In this document: piece by piece, positions 12,201 through 30,800 of the stretch
Layout of the letters: each line of letters starts with the position of its first letter
How positions within the stretch are numbered: position 1 is the stretch's first letter
DNA from: Aptenodytes patagonicus
Lineage: Eukaryota; Chordata; Aves; Sphenisciformes; Spheniscidae
DNA length: 64,000 nucleotides
NCBI RefSeq assembly: GCF_965638725.1
Contig: NC_134974.1
Span: 124,001-188,000, forward strand
Direction of reading: 5' to 3'
The notes under the pieces: model-generated
Database searches by the model: none
Seen by the model: only the letters and a program-made list of their open reading frames with translations
What the model was told of the DNA's origin: nothing
Made by a program: the position numbers and the translations under genes

Positions 12201-14753
12201 GGAGGGCTGCAGGCCTGGGGACAGGAGCTTCAGTCTGGGGTGGGAAGAAGTCAGGGCCCCAGCAGGGCCTGGAAAGCCTCACCTGCGGCAAGGCCGAGTT
12301 CCAGCTGGCCACTGGCCCAGCTCCAATGGGAACACATCACCGCTGGCCACCTCCGCCAGCAGCCACCTGGGGCCAAGCCACTGCGCGAGTTGCTGTTTCA
12401 TGGGATGTTGGCAAGGGGCATTTTTCATCGCTGTTCCCTTTCCAGCAGGGACGATGCTGGCAGACTTGGCAGCGGCAGCTCTGCTCCTGCCAGCCTGGCT
12501 GCACCAATGGATGCCACGTGCACCTTCTCCCCAGCGCTGAGGCCCTGAACCGCTCGCAGCCCACCAGAGGTGGCACGCTCCACGCAATAAGCATGGCAGA
12601 ACACTGCCACCGCAAGCCTCCACCCCATCTGTGAAACAGAAAAGCCCTCGGCATCGGACAGGACCAGCAAGCCGGCAGGATGCAGCTGACAATCACGCAA
12701 GGTGGAGGCGGGTGGGATGGGAGTCCCAGGCTCCCCAAGGACGAGGCACTGAAGCTCGGCCTGGTGGCGTTAAGGGGACGTGCTCCTGTGCGTTCGAATG
12801 CCGGGACTTCCCTTCCCAGGTGGCCAAGAACGGAGCTGGAGCCCGCAAGCCCCCAGAGTTGGAAAGCATTGCTGGCACTGCAAGAGGTTTCCAATGTGAT
12901 CTTCCACTGGTGCTGACCTGGGGGAGCAGCTCTTCGCGGCGTGGCTGCGGCCCCGGGGGCCAGCTCCCTGCAGAGGCTGCAAGAGCGCATGCGCAAAGGC
13001 GCCTCGGCTGCATCTCAAAAAGACAAAGCAAACCTGAGTTAATGGCAGCTCCCGACAGTCACAACTGGGACAACTGGAGCTGGGAGCAGCAGCGTGACGC
13101 ACAGGCTCGGCGCATCCCACTCGGAGCCCCAGCCGCGCAGGCTCCTCCTCATGCCCCCATCCATGGGGATCCCCAGGGGATCGAAAGGGGGAGCAAAGGC
13201 GGGGGAAGGTGGCGAGAGTCTCGTCACGATCTTCAGCTCCTGCATGCTGCAGGGCTTCGCCCACACACGGCCTGAAGGAGCCCGGCTCTTCTTACCCGTC
13301 TCCATGACAGCTCCAGGAATAAGCCGCGGCCAGCGCACGCCACTTGGCCCTGCCACAGAGCCAGGCACCCCGCAAGGCCCAACATCAGACAGGTCAAGGG
13401 AGGTTTCGGCAGCAGGAACCAAAGCTTTGCCCCCTATGGCCCTTCCATCATCCCAGCCTGCTCTCCTCAGTTCTTCATCTCCAAGTCTCCTTCCATGCTG
13501 CCCGGCTGCAAACGCTACTAGCTCCCATCACCCCGTCTCTCCCGCACTGTCCGGGGTGCACTGCTGCACCCTGCTGCTCGCCCACCTCGTGGGCACCACC
13601 TCTTCTGCAGCACCCGGCAGAGCCAACGCTGCGCCAGCGTCTTCGACACCTGCCAGCGGATCCCGGGGCCGCCCACGGCAGTGCCTCCCATCGTGTCCCT
13701 CCGTCACGGGAGGGCGCCCACCACCTTCCCTCCGTGCCCGAAAGGCAGCACACCAGCCTCCTTCCTACGCCCACCCCCAGAGCTAAATTAACACCAGGGA
13801 AGTGGGAAAAGCTTCTCCTGCTGCGACGTCCAAGCGAGGCCACGCTGGCTGCAGGGGGATGGCTGGAGGTGGCCGGCAGCGGGGGAAGGCAGCAGCTCTG
13901 CCTGCGCCCTGGAGCGGGTCCGACTGCCCCGCGGGGGCTCAGGCTCCCACCCGGGGACGCAGCAGCCGCTCGAGCCGCCTGGAACCATTGCCCAGCCCCG
14001 CTGTTTGGCACCAGTCCGGCTCCCCTGATGCCTGCAGGCAGCTCTACCCCACCGGGGCAGCCAACAAGCCACAGCCAGGGCTCGTCGCTTGTCCACTGAG
14101 CCCCCGCGGTGGTCTAAGGGGGGGGGCTGGGGGGGGCTGAAGCCAACGCCGGTTTTCGGGGGGGCTGAGGCACCCCGGCATGTCCCTGCCCCGAAAGGGC
14201 CTCACCCAGCTGCTGATGGGGCAGCCGGGTCCCCCCGAACCGCGCAGCCTCCTCCCCACCCCGCAGCCGGGCCCGTCCCCTCGGCAGCGGGGCGCGCCCC
14301 AGGGCAGCCCCCGGCCCGGACACCCCCGCGGGCCGCACCCCCCAGCTCCCCCTCCCGCCCTGGCGCTCCCCGGGACCCCCCAGCCCCGCTCCCGTCCCGG
14401 TAACCCCCATCCCGATACCCCCCGGCACCCACAAGCCCCCCCTCCCCTCCCCGCGCTCCCCAGCACCCCACAGCCCCCCCCACCCCCAGTACCCCACACA
14501 CCCCCCACGCCGCCATCGAGACCGAGCTGTCCCACCAGCCCTGACGGAAGTCCAACCCCCACCAGCCCCACAGCCAATGAGAGACGAGCGTTCATCAGCA
14601 GGACAACAGAAGCACCCAATCCGCGCACAGGGCTGTGAAGAGCGACGTGCGGCCGAGCCAGTGGGAGCCGGCCGGGCCCGCCCCGGGGTTCCCCACCTGT
14701 TTCTCCTGCCCAGTCTCCTCCGCGCGGGCGCCGGTACCGAGCGGGGCTGCCAT
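9220..14753 (-). CDS. ENSA: ENSA, alpha-endosulfine (PP2A-B55 inhibitor)
   Basis: Three coding exons: 14697-14753 (start [19 protein letters not shown]), 11252-11377 and 9220-9390, giving 117 codons in frame. The central conserved block [14 protein letters not shown] holds the Greatwall/MASTL target Ser67 (FDSGDY), which turns the protein into an inhibitor of PP2A-B55 at mitotic entry. The PKA-type site Ser109 lies in RKSSL. The [10 protein letters not shown] and PDKNLVTGD segments separate it from its paralogue ARPP19, and its position between MCL1 and GOLPH3L agrees. The frame ends KLAG-TAG by reading through the exon. Human ENSA often splices here to a last exon ending GGQVE. A weak GG|GTAGCC donor overlaps the stop, so a longer isoform is possible, but I found no matching exon. 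Exon 2 uses a non-optimal GTATTT donor. Confidence 0.96.
9391..14696 (-). other. ENSA introns
   Basis: Intron 2 is 9391-11251 and intron 1 is 11378-14696. No exon, mobile element or RNA gene was recognised in them. Intron 1 becomes increasingly GC-rich toward exon 1 and holds the isolated NRF1-like palindrome listed separately. Confidence 0.5.
12985..12994. promoter_or_regulatory. NRF1-like palindrome in ENSA intron 1
   Basis: GCGCATGCGC is a perfect match to the core of the NRF1 consensus. It sits 1.7 kb inside the gene within a moderately GC-rich stretch, so it may mark an internal promoter or enhancer, or be chance. Confidence 0.35.
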
Positions 14754-15560
14754 GGCGGAGGGGCCCTCCGCGCTCCCTCCGCGCCCCGCGCTCCCTCCGC
14801 TCCGTCCGGACCCGCGCTCTGCTCCAAAATGGCCGCCACCGCCTCAGCTGCCTGACGGACAGGAGCGCTGCCCAATGGGCATAGGGAGGCGGTTGCGGTG
14901 ACATCATACCTGGCCAATTAACGCCCGCGGGGGGGCGGGGAGAGGGGCGGGGCGGGGCTGCCCCGGCTGGAGCCGCCACTGGCCAATGGGAAGTGAGGCA
15001 GCACCACGTGGGCGGGGCAAGGGGGGCCCGGGCCGCAGCACCCCCGGCCCCGCCGAGCGCGGCACCTCCCCCCCGCGGAGCGGGAGGCGGGGCCGGCGAC
15101 ACCCTCACGTCCCCCTCCCCCCCCCCCCCCCCGGGGGCCGGGGCCAGCAGCGGGGCCACCACGGCCGCCCCCAGCGCTGCCGGGGCTGGAGGAGCTGCCG
15201 GGGGTCCGGCACGCACAGCGGCGCGAAGACACCAGCGCAGGGCCCGGGATGGGGGTGGGGGGGCGGATTGGCGCGGCTCCTGCCCGCCCCCAGCCCCCGC
15301 TGGCAGCAGGGACCCCGGGGCGGAGGACGCGCTGCCCGCTGCGGACCCCTGCCCCGGCCGGGTGCGCCTGTGCTGGCGACCGCCGGGGCCCGGGAGCTAC
15401 GCCGCACCGCAGCACCGGCCCCGACCGAGGCACGGCGGGGGAGAGGCGCCTGTGCGAGGAGGGGGCCGCCCCCACCCGCGGGTTTTGGGGACACACACAC
15501 CACCCCCCCACCCCACCACCCCCCCCCGGCAGCACCTACGTGCGAGTGGGATGGGAGAGC
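14180..15560. promoter_or_regulatory. ENSA: CpG island over ENSA exon 1
   Basis: Very high C+G with dense CpG surrounds the ENSA start codon. CCAAT boxes occur in both directions near 14573 (CCAATG), 14871 (CCAATG) and 14982 (CCAATG), and ATTGG-type sites lie near 15268. No TATA box is seen. This fits a housekeeping promoter directing transcription to the left; a divergent transcript to the right cannot be excluded. Confidence 0.65.
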
Positions 15561-16744
15561 CCTCGGGAACCCGAGGCAGATGGAGGGCCGGGAGGGGACG
15601 GGCCAGCGGGGAGGCAAATGAATCCCGGGGTGATGCCACCTGGCTGCGGCCACCCGCAGCCCAAGGTGCCCCCCAGGCCCGGGCCACGCAGGAAGGGGGG
15701 CAGGGTGCCCCCCAGGCCCGCCGCCCGCAGACACATCACTGGGTGCAGGCAGGGAGCAGCAGCCGAGACCCAGCAAGTTCACGACACGGGTGCCAGCAGC
15801 ATCTCCGGGGACCCGGAGGGCTCCCTCCGCCCCGCCGGAGCGCTGCCGGCGCCCTTCAAACGCAACCCGTTACTGCAAAGGGCAGCTACGGACAACGGAT
15901 TTAAATACCCAGGACTCCCTCGGGCTGCAGAGAAATACATTTAAATGAACTACAGGAGATTAAAGTGGTGGAGGAAGGGCGGGAGGTGTGTTTAAAAAAG
16001 AAAAAAGAAAAAAAAAATCACAGTGTAACTTTTCCTCTTACCAGAAGGAGCGGGTGTGCGACGGGGGCCCAGCCCAGTGCAGGGCTCCACCGTCTTTGCA
16101 GAGCTGCTCCTCGATGGTGACACGTGCCAAGGGCTTTGGGCTGCCCCGTGCCAGCCAGCACGTTGGGTGGTCCCAGCCGCCGGACACCCCTGAACCGGCC
16201 CCCTGCCCGCCTCCCTGCCCGTACCCTGCCCCAGGAGGACTTCTGCACGCTCCCTACGGGAATCTGTGCTGCCCAGGCAGCTCAAAGGCAAGACCTGTCC
16301 ATGGAAGAGGGAGCCACGGAGGCGGCCGGACAAGCCGGTGCACAGGGAGCGCAGGCTGCTCTGCAGCCCCGTTTCTGCCGGTGTTTGGCCCATCTGAGCA
16401 GCTCGGTTCCTACATGCAGAGGCAGGGCTGGGCTCTGCCACCTCCCAGCTCTGCACCGGCCCAAGAAGGAAGCCCATGGGCAAGCAGCACTGCAAGGGAA
16501 GCAAAGAGCCGCTGCCACCTCTCCCCAGAGGCACCGGCCTTTGGAGGAGTGTGCGACCTGCCCACACAGGTGGGCTCTTGCCCTCCCACCCGTGCCCGGG
16601 GGGGAGAGCGAAAACCCCCCCCCCCCCAGTGTCCCCAAGCTGAGCCCACCCGCTGCTGCAGGAACTCCGTGCCCAAATGCTCCTGGCCTCGCGTCGAGGG
16701 GGTGAGGCCCTCCCACCGCCTGGTTTGGGGATTTCGGGGGCTTT
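15561..16744 (-). other. Probable GOLPH3L 3' UTR and spacer
   Basis: The segment just left of the GOLPH3L stop codon is expected to be its 3' untranslated region. An A-rich run at 16000-16018 might mark the end of that transcript or an internal priming site. No gene of its own was recognised. Confidence 0.4.
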
Positions 16745-22735
<5,991 letters not shown>

Positions 22736-22999
22736 TCACAACAGAGACGAGGTCCCACAGCCAGACAGGACGTGGGACACCCGGCAGCGTCCCGGGGCGA
22801 TGCAGAAAGAGCACCTTCATTTGCACGGTTCTCTTTCTCACACTCCCCCCGTGCAACCTACCTGCCTGCAACCGACACGCACCTCTTCGGGGAGGTTAAC
22901 GAGCTGCGCCTTCAGGTTCGCACTCCTAGGCTGCCAACCCCAAACCTCCCGCCAGCACCCCAGACCCCACGCAGCAGTAACGAGATCCGACAACTTTTC

Positions 23000-23650
23000 C
23001 CCTGCGAAACGCGCAAAAACAGCAAACGAGGGGGAGCACGGCCGTGCCCCCCCCCCCCCCGCACGGAGTTTCAGGGCTGAGGAGCAAAACCCGGAATACG
23101 CGTTTCCCCCGGTTCGGCCGGTCTTACCCCTGCTCGGCGGGTCCTTCCCCAACCTCCCCCGCCACCAAACTTCGGGGCCGGGGAGAGGAAAGGCTTCCCG
23201 GTGGGGCCGGGGGAGGGCGGGAGCGGCCCGGCGCCGGCAAATGGGAGCCCGCGCGGCCGGGAGCCTCCAATGAGCGCGGCCAGCGGCCGGGCCGGGATTT
23301 CTCCTCCTCCTCCTCCTCCTCCTCCCGGGGAGGAAGGCGGTGCGTGCGGAGCGGGGGCTGGTCCCGGTGCCGGTGCCCTGCGCGTCCCGCTTATCCACGC
23401 GGAGCCGGGCGAGGCGGCGGCGGGAGCCCGGGGCAGGACGGGGCCGCGCCCGGCTGCAGCAGCAAACGCGCGTTCGGCACCAGTCGCGCAGCCGGCCCGG
23501 CCGAAGCGGCCCGGGGCCGGGTGCGCTCGCAGCCAAACCCCGGGGACCCGCTTCAGCGCCGTGAGCCGGAGCGAAACGCCCAGCCCTCGGCGAGCGCCTG
23601 CCCTGCGCGGCCGCGGCCGCCAAACCCCGCTTCGACCTTCCCCCCCCCCC
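23000..23650 (-). promoter_or_regulatory. GOLPH3L: GOLPH3L CpG-island promoter and likely untranslated exon 1
   Basis: The island has dense CpG and no TATA box. A good minus-strand donor (GTAAGA) at 23122-23127 is a candidate end of the untranslated first exon that would splice to the acceptor at 22436. A (CTC)n run (about 23299-23325) and C-homopolymer tracts near 23049 and 23641 flank it. HORMAD1's 3' end lies directly upstream, so the two same-strand genes are packed within a few hundred bases. Confidence 0.6.
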
Positions 23651-23864
23651 CCCTTCTCTTTTGTGCCAGATTTGCTCTCGCCCGCTGCCGCAGCCCTCCG
23701 CTCCGCTCATCCCGCACAGGGTCAGCCCCCACCCCAGAGCTGGAACAAGAGCGAGGAGCCGCAGCCTCGGAGCTGGAGCGCCCCAGCACCCCTCGCATTT
23801 CACCAAGGCCCCCCCAGGTGTCCTCCACCCCACGCCGTAAAGAAACGCCCAGCCACCAAACGTT

Positions 23865-24826
23865 AACGTTGTTTTAATTGCGGAATGATAAAACGACATT
23901 CCTAATTTAAAAGTCAAAAGCATCAAAAAACGTTCAGCTAACCCCACCTAAAGACAGCAGCAGCTCCCCGCCAGGCAGAAACAGCTTCGCTCCAATTCAT
24001 TTACAGCACAGGAACAATGAACCATTTGTTGTTAGAAAAAGAAACGGCGCCACATCCAACTTCTGCAATTAATCATTTTACCTACACACAAGTTTCTTCA
24101 AATAATCTCACACCATTATAACAGATGCCTGCCACAGACTAATACTTCATTTGTAATTACATACGTGTCTCGCCACAGCAGTACAGAAATTCCTGTGTTT
24201 TGGCATGAAATACGTAAGCTGAAGGTGTGAAGAATGCCTGTTTTTTATACTTGAGTCTGGTGCCTTCAATCTGGAAGAAATGCAAAGATTCAAGCCCCTA
24301 ACTGTCCCAGCAGCAAAAGCAAAAAATGTAATATTGCTGTAACTGACAACGCAGCCCTCCCGGACCTGCTCCATAAAGCTCTGGAATTAACCCAAGACTT
24401 GTGTGCCCTGTGTGGCAGGTTCTGGACAGGGAGTTCCTCAGCTTTGAAGTACAGGCCAAAGTTACTGGTGAAACCTTGTGTCGTGGGTAATGAACCTTAC
24501 ACAGTCACCATCAGGATTTAAACGCGTTATGAGCAGGGAGTCAAATCCCCCCAAATCACCTTCGTTACAGAGATTTTCTCCGTCACATCAGCAGTCAGGT
24601 ACCTTCTGTCTTTCCTGATGGGGTACGACCTCCCATAAAAGGTAAGTTCTGATTTCTTCAGCTGGGCTTCTTGACAGATTTTCTTCCCTTAAAACATGCT
24701 CCATTTATGACTAAAAATGGAACAGAAAAGATCCCTAAAAGATATTTAAATATGAACATTCACATTAACAACAAAATGGATGTGGTGCGGAGAAGAACTC
24801 TGAACAAACAGCAGGGAGATGAGTAT
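23865..24826 (-). other. HORMAD1: Probable HORMAD1 3' UTR
   Basis: AT-rich sequence, in sharp contrast to the adjoining island, follows the HORMAD1 stop codon. A minus-strand ATTAAA (23873-23878) lies where the AT-rich block meets the GC-rich promoter, so it is a candidate poly(A) signal. No canonical AATAAA was found nearer. The boundary is inferred. Confidence 0.4.
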
Positions 24827-27800
24827 CTAAAACTGCTCCTTTGGTTCACTGATCTTTCTCCTTTTTGGCAGCACATCTTGACTAGATGAGAGTTCAAAGT
24901 GATGAACCTGCCAAGGGAAAATAAACATTGCATTACAGGTTGCCACACTGCACAGGCTGTGGCCTGCTCCATGGCATTACAAGTCCTACATGGGAAAAGC
25001 CCACCCTGAACAAGACAGCTGTGTGATGCATTGAGAGTTGCATGTGGAGCATGCCGCTTGACCTTGCTATCACCTGGTCCCTGCCCAGAGGTGCGAAGCC
25101 TGGAGTAACATCTGGATACTATTTTCTGGCAGAATTGACCCTCCCTCCAAAGGGAAGGAGGGCTGGGATGTATTTATGCTGTAACAGCAGGACCTCCTGT
25201 GTGTCACAGCTTCAAGGGAACATACTGAAGGCTGTTCCCTCCACAGAGGCAACACTCCTGAAGTCCAATTCCATGAGCAGCTGGGAGCCAAGGCAGTGGC
25301 CCCAACTGCAGACACTGCAGAGCCAGGCGGCACCAGGAGGGCTTTGCACAACAGCAGAGTGCCCCGTACCAACGGGAGAGGGGGCTCAGCACCACACAGG
25401 CTCACGTTACTGAGTTTAATCCAATTATTTCTCACTTGCACACGTGTGAAAAGATGAGAATTTAGCCTTTAGCTCTGCTGTGCTTTTGATCATTTAAAGC
25501 AACTGTGCTTTGTTTAAATTCTAGTATTGAGTTCACTAACAAAACCTTTTTTTATAAGAAAGATACAGTGATAGTGAGCACACAGAACAATGTTCTTTTT
25601 TTTCCTTCACATCAGTGAATAACAAAAAAATACTGTGTATGGAAGTAAAAAAATTCTGTTCTGCGGTAAGCAGTACTTTACAAAAGACTGAATCTACTAG
25701 TTCTATATTCTGAATTCAACATCTCCACTTCATGAATTTGTTGCAAACTCTGTCAGCCCTTTTCGCATGCAGCTTTCATACACAGATATTTTTAAGACAC
25801 AGACCAATTTCTCTCTGGATTTCTTTAGAACATTCTGCTGAGGAATGAAATTTGCATGCTCCCAAGCTTGATTTCCATCAGCCTTCATAGAAATAAGGCA
25901 ACCATTCGTTTCGGAGAAAACTACTGGCAACAATTGAGCTGCACATTATGAATCCTTACACAACTACTGTTCCCTAACCTGCACAAAAAATTAATGAAGA
26001 GCTTTCCTGAGCGGGGACAGGAAGGGTACAATTTTCCTTGGCCCTGACATGTAATTTCCCCTCCTGACTGTAAGTGAAGAGCGCTTACTTATTTACTAGA
26101 ACAGTAGTATTCGCCCCACAGCTTTTTCTGAGAAGAACCTACCAGTAACCCTGAACATTCACAAGTAGGAGAGATGTTGAGGTCTTGTGAAGGCCTTCCA
26201 GCGCCTCACAAAGCTGAAGCTACCAAGCTCAGTTGGTAAAGGCAGCAGCAACAGACAGATGGGGGCCCCCAGTGCCATCCCCAAAGGCCAAATTCCACCC
26301 TGAAGACAACTTCTGCTCCACTGGTGCAAGGCTGGAAGAATTTGGCTCCCCACAGGTAGCACTGACTACAAGACTCATCTGCTGCAATGTGATTAAGCAA
26401 AGAAATAACAGATTTTTCTTGGTGTGAGTCATAGATCTGAGGTTAGAATTTTGGCCTTGTGTTTTCCAAGTGAAATCACTAGCAAGCATATGGTACACTG
26501 GGCTGGGGATCCCTCCTGCACACACTCCTACCAACTATGGACTAAACCAGCGGGGAATTTGGCTAAACACATTCTCAAGAAGATGTAAATCAATCCTAAT
26601 GAATCTTTCTCAACCTGTGTTAACTACATCAACACTCAGCTTTTAACTCTTTGGAACAGACTTTTTTTTGACACTAAGAATCCAAATGTGTTGAATGGGA
26701 ATTTTAGAAATGATGAGAGTTTCATTCTGTCAACATGGAATGTATTAAAGCTTAGAGTTTTATTCACTGTGTGGAACAGAAAAAGGCTTAAAGAAGAACA
26801 GAACTAGAGAAAAAACTATACTAACAGTGCTGGTTTGAAATATCTTTCCACTTCTTGTCCTGCTCTCTGACACATTAAGTTCAGACGTCTTACTTGCCAA
26901 ATGATCGACCTAAAATCAAAAAATAGATGTTGCCTTGTGACAGCAGTAAAAAAAAAAATATATTAGAGGCTACAGCAAGGTTCAGTGCTGTAGCGTGCAA
27001 AGAGCTCTGGCTCTGCTCACCACAGCGCCTGAGCTGAAATTTAAATACAGGAGTATACCCACTGAAGTCAACACCACTATTTACTGCTGAATGTGTCAAA
27101 GAGCCCTGACAGATCAAAGCATCAGTTATTTTTATACAGTAAGTCACTCACGGTTACCTAGGGCTATTCTGTTTTAAGAAATCTTAAGGACCTGTGTTTG
27201 AAGTAGTCCTCCACTTTTAAATTATACCATTTTGCTATATGCAGGGAATATAGCCTGAGTTTTAAGTCTGAGTAATAAACCTGCATTTTAAGTTTTAATC
27301 AACTTTAATCAAGTTTTGGTCTGTCAGAATTAGCAGAGAAATTTCTATTAGGCAGAGTGTTTGGTTATGGCAGTTTATAAACATGGAAATGACATTCCCA
27401 TTTATCTTAATATCAGTCAGACCATCTGTTTGGTTTGAAATCTGTATCACAGAAAAACAGCCTTTTGTTACTGCTTTTGATTGCTTTAGAATATTAATCA
27501 TTTTTGTGAAACAGTGGAAAGTAAAACGTAAATGCATTTTATTGCTGAAAATACTGTGTTAAATAAACCTTTAGCAGATTACCTGTTAATCACTCAAAGT
27601 AGGAAAGAAGCTTCACAAAAGCTCTAGTAGAAGTTTAAGACAACAGAGTGCAGTTTTCATACCTGAGGATTAGAAACATACAGATTCTGGTTCCCTCCAG
27701 CCTTCGCAACTTCATCCTCTTCACAAGTTACATTTGGTTCTATAAAAGAGTTGTTAAATAATAAAGCCCACCATTGACAACACACTAGCAGCCTAACACT

Positions 27801-30800
27801 GATGCTTTGCCACAAAGAACACCCGCACATTATAAATGCAGCAAACAGGTGCTTCAAAGGGCTCCAATTCTCTATGTGCAAGCAAGTCATTAACTCTACC
27901 AAGCATTACATTCTCTTACATCTTTAATTCAGCGATTTCCTATCACAACTTCCTATCGCAGGCACTTAAGAGATGCTTATGCTAGGTAGTACAGATTTAC
28001 ACGCAGGATCTTTGGAAGAGTGGGCTTGATCCCCAAACTCGTTTATACACTGTACTGCTAAAGGCCACGAAGAATGAGCAGCCAGTTCTGGAGGTTTTTT
28101 TTGTGGTGGTGTTTCTAATTCCTGCTGGGTTTTTTTCTAGGATACAAAATGTAAGCATGAACTGGTTAAAGATTATGTGCTTCAGCTGTTGAAGTGACTG
28201 AAGAATTTCAGGGCCACAAATGCATTTTCCTGTGTCTTGCAGTTCCAGTAAATAAAACATTGTACCAACTCCATAAGACAAGCAATTCGCTGCATTTTTG
28301 CATGCTTCTGGAACTTCTATGAATTTCTAAAAGCAACAGAGACAGCTTTATGTGGTTATTCCAGTTCTGCAGCCTACTAGCATCATCAAGATAAAAATGC
28401 TAATCTACACATGCTGCTTCCTACACATTTCCATGATTATTTTTGAACAGCATGGAAATGTTAGCTGTTTTTGCAAAGTTGCACGTTTTATTTCTGAAAA
28501 AAAAATTAATGCCACTATTTAAATACACAGCACAGCCTGTTCAGTGTTGGGCTTGAATGACAGGGCACTCTAACCCATTTTAAAAAATTAAAATCCAGGC
28601 TCAACTTGCTTTCTCCAACTGCTTCCACAAGCACTCAGACACCATGGTAGCCCCAACAAGCTCCTAGTCTTGTTTGGGTTGAGAGGACCAAAAGCCTCAG
28701 CACTAACACAGTTGCCGCTTTTGTAGTTATGTGGAAAGCAACACGTCTCGAAGTTTTTATGGAAAATCGGTGTTTCTGAAGTCTGCAGAACCAGAGTTAT
28801 ATTTCAAAGCAGATGCAACTTTAGGGAAATGCATTAAGAGTGAACAGAGCAAGCAGCACTAATGGGCATTTCTTCCAAGAGTGCCATATATTCATTATCT
28901 CCACAGAAGCCTCTACCTCTGCTACAGAAAAAGAGCATTTTACACAGGCATCTCATCCAAATAAAGTTCTCCCCTCCTCCTACCCTGATTTCAGTCATAA
29001 AGCTTGGTTTTTTACTTCACAGTCTTGAGAACTGTGTTCCTTTAGCTATCCTATTTTACATGAGCATATCAGAGCATTTCTGAGCATACTCATCTACATC
29101 ATCTCTACTTAATCTTCTTCAAAAAAGGGCACTTATTTCCTCTTTTGATCTTTCTTTGCTATGTTTGAAATGCTTTATGTACACCCACCAAATGGGTACC
29201 AGTATTGTCTGGATGCTTCCTACATAGCCTCTCCAAAATGAGCAGACCAACAAGCAGCAATTCCTTCTTCAGTTTGGTAGCAAAGTCCAGTCTTTGAGCC
29301 CCTGGGCTATCTTGGGGAATCTGAAGATAAATCATCTTCTACTTTTCCTCCTAGTTTCTCTCAAATCTTAAAGGGAAGCTTCTGCTCACAGAGATCCCTG
29401 AGGACAGAGTTTGCTGTCTCATGTTTTGACTTGGAGACCATCTGGGGCCACATCTTGGAGCACTCATTTAAAGTAAAAAAAAAAACCCCAAGACAGTGGA
29501 ATGCTTCCAGGGGCTGTTTCTGGCAGCAGCTGCGGTCAGGCTAGTGTAGCCAGGACAGTTGTTTTATTGGCACTTCTGCATTCAGAGCTTACAGTGGAGG
29601 ACATTTATATGACTGTAAGCAAACAGCGCAGAAACTATCTATTTATTAAGGTTAAGAAAAAATCCAACAAGACAGGTGCTGCTGTTTTTCATCAGAAAGG
29701 ATGAACAGGTACTTCCTGATGTCCTGCACAGCAGGAAGGACATAATCGTTTATTTGATAACACAGGAGAAGGCAGCTTTGCCATGCAGCGTTAAGAGTCC
29801 TCAGAGTGCTTCCAAAACGGAAGATTTCATTTATATTCTCTGCAGAATTCTCAGTTCAATTGCTTATTGAAGTTGTTATATGAAACTTTTAAAAAAAACC
29901 AAAACAGAAGTAAATGGTTTTGGTACCTCCTTGAGAAGTGCTGCCTTACAGGCTTCCAGCTGGAATTTGCTTTTTGCTGCTGCCGCTCACATCGTTTGCA
30001 TAGTTTTACATTGACAGATTTTACAGTGTTAGGATTTTACTTGAGGAAACTCAGTTTGCTAAGATTCATACTAACAAGAGTGCTCTGCTAGAACTTGTAC
30101 CTATTAAAAAAGTTCACTTGCAATTATCAAAATGCTCCACGTACGCAGTAAGAGAAGAGGGCACACAGGTCCAGAGTAAGCTGTGAAAGCAAGCAGCTAG
30201 AAAAGGCACTAAAATAGCCAGCGGCACAGACATAATCATACAATCATTCATAAAACAAAACATATTTTGAGGTGAAGTTACTGATTGTATCAGGAATAGC
30301 AAACCACAGTAATAAACAACTTCCTTTGTACAGAAGAACATGCATCATACGGACAGGTATTTTTACATAGGTATCATTCAGTCAACGTAAAAACTCTTCG
30401 GTGTACACAAGCCTCGATGGCCTCGATTCCTCCGCAACCACAGACTGAAGCATGTATGGATTGCAGAATCAGACCACGGTCCCACTGTAATCAGAACTTA
30501 AGGAGAAAAGGTGGCCAAAAGTGGTATTTCTGCTAAACTTAGGTAGTGGCTGAAGCAGTGAAGATACAGTCCAAACAGCTGTGACTTAAACAAAAATAGA
30601 CCTGGGCCATTTTTTGCACAGAGAATTCTGCTGCACAAGTCTGCAATAATGAACTCAAGAACACAATACCTCTGCAAGCTTTATGTGGAAATTAAATATA
30701 GTAGTAAAAACATAACACCACCACCACAACAAAATTTACTTCTAAATATATAACCCATTAAATCTAGCTTATCTGACAAAATGGAACGGAAGATCAGAAT

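Noticed and set aside
14044-15216. 390-codon minus-strand open frame over the ENSA CpG island
   Set aside because: It is in a different frame from the ENSA start exon and is low-complexity Gly/Arg/Pro, as expected from GC-rich DNA.
22838-23947. 369-codon minus-strand open frame at the GOLPH3L promoter
   Set aside because: Low-complexity GC-rich translation with no family match; it spans the likely untranslated exon and the upstream spacer.
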